Below, in pieces: positions 7,229-13,063 of a stretch of 13,063 bases of DNA. The number at the start of each line of letters is the position of its first letter. Positions within the stretch are counted from its first letter, which is position 1. The notes below the pieces were generated by a model. That model saw only the letters and a program-made list of their open reading frames with translations. It had not been told where the DNA came from and ran no database searches. Source of the DNA: an uncultured Fidelibacterota bacterium (GTDB lineage Bacteria; Marinisomatota; Marinisomatia; Marinisomatales; UBA1611); the NCBI GenBank assembly GCA_913041325.1, contig CAJWHU010000033.1, positions 1-13,063 on the forward strand, written 5' to 3'. The position numbers and the translations under genes were made by a program.

Positions 7229-9796
7229 TTAATTTAGATTAAACGGAGTTGTAAAAATAATGTCTTGACTACTTGTCCCAAGATGGGCACTATAGACCCC
7301 AGGTAAAACTGTATAATCCTCCTTGACTATATCCCAGCTTTTCAAAGCTGAAACTGCAATTTTTAGAGATGAATCTAAAGATTCCCCTTTATCTAAAAAA
7401 ATTCGTTTGAAAGCTTTGAGCTTTTTAATTTTTTTATCTTCAATATAAAGTTGTGGTACTTCAGAACCACTCCTCGAACCGACATTTGTTATTTTAAAAT
7501 AAACAACTAGTGTATCGTTTTTAGATAAATTGTTGTTTTTAAGTCTCACATTATCTATCTGAAAATCAGTGTAGCTCAACCCGTATCCAAAAGGGTACAG
7601 TGGTGCATTCTTTAGATACATATACGTTCTGCCATTTCTAATGTCATAATCATCAAAGGGTGGCAGATCCTCAATGCTCTTATAAAATGTCATTGGTAAT
7701 TTGCCTCCAGGATTATAATCACCAAATAAAACTTCAGCTATGGCCCTCCCACCCGATTGACCAGGATACCAAGCTTCTATTATCGCAGGCATTCGTTCGT
7801 TTGCCCACGGTAGAGATATTGTGCTTCCATTAATTAAAACTAATACGATGTTCTTATTGACGTCATAGATTTTTTTTAAAAGATTTTTCTGATCTAAGGG
7901 TAAATCGGTCTCTTTTCTATCACGACCTTCCGATTCTAGATAGTCGTATGTGCCCATCATCATAATTACCAACTCTGATGATCTCGCTTTGGATATAGCA
8001 TCGGCAATTAGTCCTTCTTGGATTTTTGAAATCCCTAATCTGACCTCTCCCCATCCCTCGTCTTCAAAGTATTCAATTACAAATGGGTAAGGAACACCCC
8101 CATCCAAATAGCCAGCTTTGAACGTTGTGTGGCTATAATTTTCAGATGTTTTATCCACTTTTTGTATGTCTCGAAAATGAAATTTGATTCCATCTATACC
8201 GTTTACGTTAATTAAATAATTACCCGATTGCTCAACCATAATATTTCCAGAAAACCTTACAGAGAAATAGTTTGGCGTGAAAATTGTCGAATCTGGTGTC
8301 CCATCAAATTTCCAGCTGATATTGGGCGATTTTTCGATTCTAACAAGGTCTGGTTCTTTATTAACATCAAATCCCCTAAAATATTCTGCCGTGACACCTG
8401 GTTTTCCATCAGCAGTGTAAAATGAACTATTAGGTATATTGGGTAGTTCAGTCTCTAAAATCGTGGTGCCTTGTGCATAAACTATATCTGCATTGGGGAT
8501 AATGTTTTTTATTCCTTCAAGAGGTGTAATCTCAATTGATGGCTTACCTGAATAAGTCCCAAATCTGCAGAAATTAGCGTTTGGTCCAATAACAGCAACT
8601 GACTCAACACTTTTTTTTAGAGGCAGCATATTTTGCTGATTTTTTAATAAGACAACAGATTGCCGTGCAATTTCAAGAGCAAGTTCTTGGTGAGATTTTG
8701 AATCAACGACATCTCTTGGTATTTTTGAATAGGGATTCAATTCTGGTGGGTCAAAAACACCAAGCTTAACCCGAGATGCAAATAGTCTTATCAGAGCTTG
8801 ATCGATATCATTCATTGTAACCAAACCTCTTTCGTAAGCCTCTTTTAAATACAGTCGAAAGTAGCTACCGCAATTTAAATCGGTACCAGCTTTTAGTGAT
8901 ATTGCTGCTGCCTCAACTGGATCGTCAACATATTTATGATTAATGTGAATGTCATAGATCGCTCCACAATCTGTAACAACCCAGCCAGGAAACTTCCATT
9001 CTTTTCTTAAAATATCCTTTAACAGGAATTCATTAGCCGTGCAGGGGACCCCATTCAGAGCATTATAAGCAGTCATGATAGATTGTGCACCAGCATCAAC
9101 AATACTACTTCTGAATGCAGGTAGATAGTAGTCCCTCAAAATTTTTAAAGGAACTTCAGATGAGCCACTATGCCTTCTGTATTCTTCATTATTAGCAACG
9201 AAGTGTTTGGGTGCAGAGAGCACCTTATAATACTTTGGGTGATTACCCTGTAAGCCTTTAATGAATGCTTTGCTTATCTCTGAGACTAATACAGGATCTT
9301 CTCCATAGCCTTCTTGCGTGCGTCCCCACCTTGGATCCCTCCCTATATTTATCACAGGACTCCAAAAATCTAAATATCTATCATTTCCTCTCTCGTTAGC
9401 CAATCCTCGTGCTTCATCAGAAATTGCATTACCCTGCTTCAAAGCTAGCTCAATGTTCCATGAAGCGGCTAAGCCAATAGCTTGAGGAAAAACTGTAGTT
9501 ATCTCTCCATGATCTCCTCTAATACCGTGCAAAGCCTCATTCATCCAATTATACTTTGAAACACCAAGTCTTGGTATTGATGGAGCACCACTCTCAAGTT
9601 GAGCGATTTTTTCCTCAACTGTTAAATGAGAAATTAAATCTTTAGCGCGATCAATTGCTGGAATTAAAGGATCTTCATAGGGATCCTTTTTAGAATTTTT
9701 ATTTAGGTCAACATAATCTTTATCATGTTCACATCCCAATACAATCAAACTAATCACAAATAACATTTTTGATGAATGCAATAAGATATATTTCAT
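7229..9796 (-). CDS. GH3 beta-glycosidase lipoprotein (xylosidase/glucosidase type) with inserted PA14 domain
   Basis: This gene encodes an 855-residue retaining glycosidase that should release terminal sugars from oligosaccharides. The ATG at 9796 gives a lipoprotein signal with lipobox VLGC (Cys22); a TTG at 9802 would add two residues. The N-terminal barrel is seen in YNWMNEALHGI, FPQAIGLAASW, SPVINIGRDPRWGRTQEGYGEDP, KHFVANNEE and GWVVTDCGAIYD, with nucleophile Asp276. The second domain begins QSVVLLKN. It is interrupted by a PA14 domain at about 463-590 (GVTAEYFRG to EGWGEVRLGIS), and resumes with YLESEGRDRKETDLPL. Glu623 in SEGRDR is the likely acid/base (inference from this subfamily). 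GQSGGRAIAEVLFGDYNPGGKLP and PFGYGLSYT follow, then a fibronectin-III-like tail. The plant-like GH3 subfamily includes xylosidases, arabinofuranosidases and glucosidases; substrate is unresolved. Lipid anchoring places it in the envelope. Confidence 0.95.
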   Translation of the reverse strand: MKYILLHSSKMLFVISLIVLGCEHDKDYVDLNKNSKKDPYEDPLIPAIDRAKDLISHLTVEEKIAQLESGAPSIPRLGVSKYNWMNEALHGIRGDHGEITTVFPQAIGLAASWNIELALKQGNAISDEARGLANERGNDRYLDFWSPVINIGRDPRWGRTQEGYGEDPVLVSEISKAFIKGLQGNHPKYYKVLSAPKHFVANNEEYRRHSGSSEVPLKILRDYYLPAFRSSIVDAGAQSIMTAYNALNGVPCTANEFLLKDILRKEWKFPGWVVTDCGAIYDIHINHKYVDDPVEAAAISLKAGTDLNCGSYFRLYLKEAYERGLVTMNDIDQALIRLFASRVKLGVFDPPELNPYSKIPRDVVDSKSHQELALEIARQSVVLLKNQQNMLPLKKSVESVAVIGPNANFCRFGTYSGKPSIEITPLEGIKNIIPNADIVYAQGTTILETELPNIPNSSFYTADGKPGVTAEYFRGFDVNKEPDLVRIEKSPNISWKFDGTPDSTIFTPNYFSVRFSGNIMVEQSGNYLINVNGIDGIKFHFRDIQKVDKTSENYSHTTFKAGYLDGGVPYPFVIEYFEDEGWGEVRLGISKIQEGLIADAISKARSSELVIMMMGTYDYLESEGRDRKETDLPLDQKNLLKKIYDVNKNIVLVLINGSTISLPWANERMPAIIEAWYPGQSGGRAIAEVLFGDYNPGGKLPMTFYKSIEDLPPFDDYDIRNGRTYMYLKNAPLYPFGYGLSYTDFQIDNVRLKNNNLSKNDTLVVYFKITNVGSRSGSEVPQLYIEDKKIKKLKAFKRIFLDKGESLDSSLKIAVSALKSWDIVKEDYTVLPGVYSAHLGTSSQDIIFTTPFNLN

Positions 9797-9814
9797 AAAC
9801 AAGCCAACTTATTA

Positions 9815-9826
9815 TTGATTAATCAA
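9815..9826. repeat. 12-bp perfect palindrome upstream of the GH3 gene
   Basis: TTGATTAATCAA lies 18 bases upstream of the GH3 ATG at 9796, in the 77-base gap after the selenoprotein gene. It is a possible regulator-binding site. A related palindrome (ATTGATCAAT) precedes the GH53 gene. The evidence is only symmetry and position. Confidence 0.28.
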
Positions 9827-9873
9827 AACAATTCAGGATATGAATGATAATGAAAATATGATGCTGACCAGAA

Positions 9874-10410
9874 TCACAATGAGATCTCATTTGAAGTAGC
9901 AAGATTCTCAAGGAGCTCTGTGAGGTTATTTGGGATACCATTAAGCACACTCTCTTTTAGAACTAGCTGAAGATTTTGATCTAAAATGAACAAACTTCTT
10001 TGGGATGCACCCCAATTATCCCAAGTAGAGAATGGCGATTGATCTGAACAAACTGGAGAGTCGTTGCCGTTTGTCCAATTTGATAAGCCCGAAATATGTG
10101 ATTGTTTGCCTATTCCCACAACCTCTACGATGTAATTGCGAGATTTTAATTCGTTGACTATATCATTAAGCTCCCCGAACCGGGCTGCACAAGTGCCTCA
10201 GGTAAAATGTCCAAAATAATGAAGGGTTACTTTGCCTTTGAAATAAGAAGGACCCACATTGCTACCATAACTCTGCGATGAAGGGTTTATATCTTTTATT
10301 GAATATTGAAAAATTTGATTGTTTTGACCGGTATCATTTCTACAACCCCCAAAAATATAAATAATCGATAACGATAAAAATAGATGTCTAAAGAGAGTCA
10401 TAAACAGCAT
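9874..10410 (-). CDS. Thioredoxin-like lipoprotein selenoprotein with UGTC (UxxC) redox motif; in-frame TGA read as Sec
   Basis: One frame runs from ATG 10410 to TGA 9876-9874, interrupted only by TGA at 10200-10198, codon 71. With selenocysteine there, the protein has 178 residues. Residues 1-23 are a lipoprotein signal with lipobox FGGC (Cys23). VGPSYFKGKVTLHYFG follows, a beta strand as in thioredoxin/AhpC-TSA folds, then H-F-T-U71-G-T-C74-A-A-R-F-G. UxxC is the selenium version of the CxxC redox centre. The rest reads as a thioredoxin-like domain: EVVGIGKQSHISG, SPVCSDQSPFSTWDNWG (Cys121), SLFILDQNLQLVLKE and a final helix. It probably acts as an envelope-facing thiol oxidoreductase or peroxiredoxin-like protein. 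Support for Sec: the TGA sits exactly at the redox position, coding continues unbroken on both sides, and a SECIS-like hairpin follows. The alternative is a pseudogene from TGT or TGC to TGA. The gene lies between a lipocalin-like gene (63 bases upstream) and GH3 (77 bases downstream). No selA, selB, selC or selD is in the window. Confidence 0.8.
10166..10192 (-). promoter_or_regulatory. Candidate bacterial SECIS hairpin directing Sec insertion
   Basis: In the mRNA, 17 bases separate the UGA (10200-10198) from a three-base loop GUU at 10180-10178. The upper stem is CCCG (10184-10181) with CGGG (10177-10174). After a tandem G-G/A-A mismatch the stem resumes with C-G and G-C, then a U-U mismatch, G-U and two U-A pairs. 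Bacterial SECIS elements are described as having a short upper stem, a G in the first two loop bases and roughly 16-37 bases between UGA and loop; this meets all three. It lies inside the coding sequence, as usual in bacteria. It was found by eye, not by folding software. Confidence 0.7.
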
Positions 10411-10473
10411 TAAAAAAATATGGTTTGTACTATTTTAAGTTGTAAATAAAAATTTTTATAGGCTTACGGTTAT

Positions 10474-10911
10474 CTAACGGTTTCCTAAATGATTTTTCCT
10501 AGTCCAACCATACTTTAAGTGGACGCTAAGACCTAGAACATCATCATAAGAAGTTGTTTCAAAAAACCAATTGTCATCGTCATCCATTGTATAATCGCAG
10601 ACGTTTGTTCCCGAACCCATCTCGATAAAAGTCAACGTCGTATCGCTTGAAACCCAGGTCCCACCGCCATTAACAAGACCACCATTTAAATAACCCTGAT
10701 AGTTAAAAACACCATTATCAGCAAGTGTTCTAGTTTGATAGGTATTTAATCCATCGACATTAAAAATAATTGTATCTGGTATAGGTCTCAAAAGAATATG
10801 TCGCACGGAAACTAAATCCCAATCTCCAATTAGTGGGTTAGCCTCAGATGATACTTCGTCTCCACAACTCCAAAAAGTCATAAAGATAATGGGCAAAAAA
10901 AACTTTTTCAT
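10474..10911 (-). CDS. Small lipocalin-like lipoprotein
   Basis: This gene encodes a 145-residue protein starting at ATG 10911 with a short charged start (MKKFFLPIIFMTF) and a lipobox-like WSC (Cys16). The residue at -3 is Phe, so the lipobox is atypical. NPLIGDWDLVSVRHI follows at about 25-39, the usual opening strand of lipocalin-like domains (the N-P-L-x-G-x-W signature). Later segments are beta-rich: TYQTRTLADNGVFNYQGY, GGTWVSSDTTLTFIEMG and LSVHLKYGWTRKN. An acidic loop TMDDDDNW sits in the middle. Such proteins are envelope-anchored and may bind small hydrophobic ligands, but ligands are rarely known. It starts a possible transcript with the selenoprotein 63 bases downstream. The call rests on the opening motif and general form. 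Confidence 0.75.
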   Translation of the reverse strand: MKKFFLPIIFMTFWSCGDEVSSEANPLIGDWDLVSVRHILLRPIPDTIIFNVDGLNTYQTRTLADNGVFNYQGYLNGGLVNGGGTWVSSDTTLTFIEMGSGTNVCDYTMDDDDNWFFETTSYDDVLGLSVHLKYGWTRKNHLGNR

Positions 10912-11137
10912 AAATTTTAACGGATAAAATTTAATTACTAGACTACAAAAAAGGATATCTCATTTTTTGACAATATGTGCTTCAATAGGCTTGACACAAC
11001 CGCACTTGAATGACATTTTACAGAAAATATTGATATAATAAAGCAAAACAAATATCCATTATATGAGAATATATTCCGATTACGAAATATGACAATTTCA
11101 TTTTTAACAAGGTTCTGTCTTACAGTTTTATCTTACA

Positions 11138-12310
11138 TTAAATTTGCAATAAGCGATCAACTAGGTAAAAGAGGTCGATTTCGTCATTTACACCGTCCAT
11201 ATTAATATCGCTTTGTTCGTTGTAAGTGCTACCATCTAAATTTAAATCTGCAATATGAAGCACGTCGAAAATATCAATTATTGTATCTTCATTATAATCA
11301 CCAAGTGCAAAAACGGGTATCAAATAATTCCAAATATTTAAAAATAAATTATCTGAGTGTTCATCGATATTTTCAGGGTATAGATATGAATGAGTCGCTA
11401 TTAATAAATTATGTCTCGGACTCACAAAGATATGCTGACCACCCACCCCCATCATAAAAAAACTATCATCAAAATAAGTGTTCTGTACATCAGGAATCCA
11501 AAATAAATAACCATATCCACTTAGAGGGTCTAAACCAGTAGATACTGATGAGGAAGTAGCCCTCTCTATCCATTCCGATGATAATATTTGATTGTCGCCA
11601 GAGTATCCATTCTGTAGATATAATTGTCCCAATTTTGACATGTCTCTTAAGTTTAGCCATAAACCCTTACCGCCATCATTGATGTAATTCCAACCGTATT
11701 CCCAAAAGGGACTAGTTATACCAAGGTGCGGGAATAAATGTATCTCAGCAAAATAATACGGAGTCATGCCAGTATTATGGTACATCACATGGGAGATTAG
11801 GTGACATGGAGGATTTTGATAAAAGAACCATCCAGGACTAGTCAAATGGTCTGCGTTGGCCAAGTCGTATGTTGTGGCGTTAATATAATTTTCTGTTGGC
11901 AGGTAACCTGATGTCATAGTCAAAAGGTTTGATAATGTAACATTATCTAAATAATCAATATCATCAGTCAAAAAATTTGATAGAGGCAAATCAGGATTTT
12001 GTATCAACTGCATATCATAAGCCTGACCAACAATAGTTGATAGGAAGCTCTTTGTTACTGACCATATAGGATAAATCTCTTCCATAAAACTATTATTATA
12101 ATAATTTTCAAAAATAATTTTTCCATCCTTAGAAATTAATATGCCTGCAATGTTAGGTAAGTTTGCAATATTTTCAGTGATTACATTATTAATCTGATCT
12201 GAAAAAATAAAATTCTCGTTTAATTGCCATGAATAGCTCAGATCCATATGTTGAGCTTTTGCTCTATAAGTTGTTATCATTAAAAATGAGATTATAATAT
12301 GTTTAAACAT
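11138..12310 (-). CDS. Secreted beta-lactamase-family serine hydrolase with C-terminal dockerin-like domain
   Basis: This gene encodes a 390-residue protein starting at ATG 12310 with a signal peptide ending near AKA-Q20. The catalytic domain, about 30-330, is of the class C beta-lactamase/DD-peptidase/esterase fold. Seen: IAGILISKDGKIIFENY, then S84-V-T-K87 (the SxxK nucleophile and base) in IWSVTKSFLS, LLTMTSGY, Y164-Q-N166 (YxN motif) in WFFYQNPPCHLIS, and GVGGQHIFVSP at 288-298, the position of the KTG/HxG box. Residues 337-390 carry two calcium-loop-like repeats (GDYNEDTIIDIFDVL and DINMDGVNDEIDLFYLVD), a dockerin type I form. The family includes esterases, peptidases and amidases, so substrate is not assigned; a role in antibiotic resistance is not suggested. 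The dockerin-like tail may bind calcium or anchor the enzyme on the cell surface. It looks like a single-gene unit, with 226 bases to the next gene. Confidence 0.9.
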   Translation of the reverse strand: MFKHIIISFLMITTYRAKAQHMDLSYSWQLNENFIFSDQINNVITENIANLPNIAGILISKDGKIIFENYYNNSFMEEIYPIWSVTKSFLSTIVGQAYDMQLIQNPDLPLSNFLTDDIDYLDNVTLSNLLTMTSGYLPTENYINATTYDLANADHLTSPGWFFYQNPPCHLISHVMYHNTGMTPYYFAEIHLFPHLGITSPFWEYGWNYINDGGKGLWLNLRDMSKLGQLYLQNGYSGDNQILSSEWIERATSSSVSTGLDPLSGYGYLFWIPDVQNTYFDDSFFMMGVGGQHIFVSPRHNLLIATHSYLYPENIDEHSDNLFLNIWNYLIPVFALGDYNEDTIIDIFDVLHIADLNLDGSTYNEQSDINMDGVNDEIDLFYLVDRLLQI

Positions 12311-12418
12311 GAATGTGTTTATTTGCTTAAAAATAAAAAGATCCTTTGAACTAGAACTTTATTAGCACTTGTAGCATCAACAAAAATTCAAATTCAGTTC
12401 TAATTAAAAAGTATGAAA

Positions 12419-12643
12419 CTATTGTTCTTTTGATATAAAGTTTGAATAAACTTTGTGTAATGCGTAAAACCAGAAGGCGTTTATTGTTGGTTCAACTAGT
12501 GCGTCTATTGTTGCGAGTTCCAATGATGCACCCGTTATGAGGGTTACGCAGGTGACAGCAATAATAAAATGGCCGATTGTATATACAACGGTCAGCAATA
12601 AGCTATCGCTAAACTTAGTCCTTATGGTATTAATAATAGTCAT
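12419..12643 (-). CDS. DUF2061 small membrane protein
   Basis: This gene encodes a 74-residue protein starting at ATG 12643 and ending with TAG. Two hydrophobic segments are visible: LLLTVVYTIGHFIIAVTCVT at about 16-35 and a second around 48-62. The segment LITGASLELATIDALVEPTIN followed by FWFYALHKVYSNF matches the DUF2061 pattern (TGS-ELA-x-x-x-x-x-VEP-x-N ... YYLHE-x-W). The family sits in the inner membrane and its function is unknown; some members are fused or linked to sulfur-assimilation genes, which is not the case here. It has its own upstream gap of 251 bases from the terminator, so it is probably transcribed alone or with the serine hydrolase 108 bases downstream. Confidence 0.8.
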   Translation of the reverse strand: MTIINTIRTKFSDSLLLTVVYTIGHFIIAVTCVTLITGASLELATIDALVEPTINAFWFYALHKVYSNFISKEQ

Positions 12644-12726
12644 TTATCCCAGATTTTTTAGTTCGTTTAGATATTTAATATTAATAATTAACTCTTAAAT
12701 TAGAACTAAAACCATTAAAATAAAAA

Positions 12727-12754
12727 CTAACTGTTTTAAAAAATTCCATGTCAA
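12727..12754 (-). promoter_or_regulatory. Possible promoter for the DUF2061 gene
   Basis: On the minus strand a perfect TTGACA occurs at 12754-12749. A loose -10 (TAGTTT) follows after 19 bases, a spacing slightly longer than usual. The site is about 100 bases upstream of the DUF2061 ATG. The flanking DNA is very AT-rich, so a chance match is possible. Between 12644 and 12895 I see nothing else that can be supported. Confidence 0.25.
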
Positions 12755-12895
12755 AGGTAATTTTAAAATATTCTATGTAAAATACTTCCGAATATGCTAT
12801 TACAAACTTAAAGAGTGCGATGTTAAGTTTTTTTAATTTGCTTATGCGCTACAAACATGAGATATTCATTGAAGTAAACAATGCTATGCATGCGT

Positions 12896-12926
12896 AAAAA
12901 AAAAGCCTCTGGAGGGAGGCTTTTTT
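12896..12926 (-). terminator. Rho-independent terminator after the right-edge gene
   Basis: Read on the minus strand: stem GCCTC, loop CCTCCA, stem GAGGC, then nine T (12904-12896). An A run at 12926-12921 precedes the stem and could extend it by A-T pairs. It begins 18 bases after the stop codon of the partial gene ending at 12944. The flanking A and T runs mean it could also work in the + direction. Confidence 0.88.
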
Positions 12927-12943
12927 GGGTTTGGATTGATCTA

Positions 12944-13063
12944 CTAAATTTCAGTACTCTTTTTTTGTTTTTTGCCCCCGCAGGTACCATAATCACTGGT
13001 AACACTTGCCTTCTCAATTGAGTAGCCTGTGTTATTTTTAAGATTTTTAATTATTTCATTACG
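12944..13063 (-). CDS. 3' end of an unrecognised gene (C-terminal 39 residues)
   Basis: The frame is open from the window edge to TAG at 12946-12944. It reads RNEIIKNLKNNTGYSIEKAS and then VTSDYGTCGG, ending in a basic tail KKQKKSTEI. The start is outside the window. I do not recognise the family. The strong terminator 18 bases downstream supports this frame as the true one over the overlapping frame at 12823-13017, which would run through the terminator. The lone Cys in YGTCGG and the lysine-rich end are the only notable marks. Confidence 0.6.
   Translation of the reverse strand, partial: RNEIIKNLKNNTGYSIEKASVTSDYGTCGGKKQKKSTEI

Noticed and set aside
9874..10119. A separate 81-residue gene starting at GTG 10119
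   Set aside because: It is the C-terminal part of the 178-codon frame. Coding continues upstream through the TGA, so it is not an independent gene.
5983..10200. Genome-wide reassignment of TGA to a sense codon
   Set aside because: Large genes here use TGG for Trp and contain no in-frame TGA, and some genes end in TGA. Only two in-frame TGA codons occur, in very different contexts.
10446..10459. 14-bp palindrome ATAAAAATTTTTAT between the lipocalin-like gene and the selenoprotein gene
   Set aside because: It is made only of A and T in an AT-rich gap and has no GC stem, so it cannot be supported as a terminator.
12823..13017. 64-residue minus-strand ORF at the right edge
   Set aside because: It runs straight through the strong terminator at 12896-12926 and overlaps the frame that ends properly just upstream of that terminator.
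1..13063. tRNA, rRNA, CRISPR array, insertion sequence or integrase
   Set aside because: No cloverleaf-like sequence, spaced direct repeats, transposase or integrase motifs, or terminal inverted repeats were recognised on either strand.

Overview
The window is AT-rich and comes from a bacterium with an outer membrane. It is most likely a marine member of the FCB group, and the gene style best fits Marinimicrobia (SAR406) or a relative; this is inference. Three features point that way. One secreted enzyme ends in a type IX secretion (T9SS)-style sorting domain beginning NYPNPFN. Another ends in a dockerin-like repeat. There are also several small lipoproteins and a TonB-dependent receptor. All genes except the first lie on the minus strand.

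Layout from left to right. Positions 1-921 (+) hold the 3' part of a PQQ-type sugar dehydrogenase, whose stop overlaps that of the convergent neighbour. Reading leftward on the minus strand, a probable operon runs from 5709 to 918: a GH53 endo-galactanase, a barrel-like envelope protein carrying an HELGH zinc-binding motif, and a FecA-like TonB-dependent receptor. Positions 5710-6274 are a decayed stretch with a small pseudogene broken by TGA and a short remnant ORF. Next come a YdjA-like nitroreductase, a small membrane protein and a large GH3 lipoprotein with an inserted PA14 domain. Upstream of the GH3 gene lies a 178-codon thioredoxin-like lipoprotein gene with an in-frame TGA, then a lipocalin-like lipoprotein, a serine hydrolase with a dockerin-like tail and a DUF2061 membrane protein. 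At the right edge are a strong terminator and the 3' end of an unrecognised gene.

The most notable feature is the gene at 10410-9874. Read as selenocysteine, the TGA at 10200-10198 gives the redox motif U-G-T-C (UxxC) in a thioredoxin-like context. The reading frame stays open on both sides. Seventeen nucleotides after the TGA there is a GC-rich hairpin (CCCG/CGGG) with a GUU loop, the form expected of a bacterial SECIS element. The gene is therefore best read as one intact selenoprotein gene, not two ORFs or a pseudogene.

Functionally the window looks like an accessory carbohydrate-use region. A secreted galactanase and a lipid-anchored GH3 glycosidase would release sugars, a TonB receptor would take up a ligand, and a sugar dehydrogenase would oxidise aldoses. 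No SusC/SusD pair, tRNA, rRNA, CRISPR array or insertion sequence was seen.
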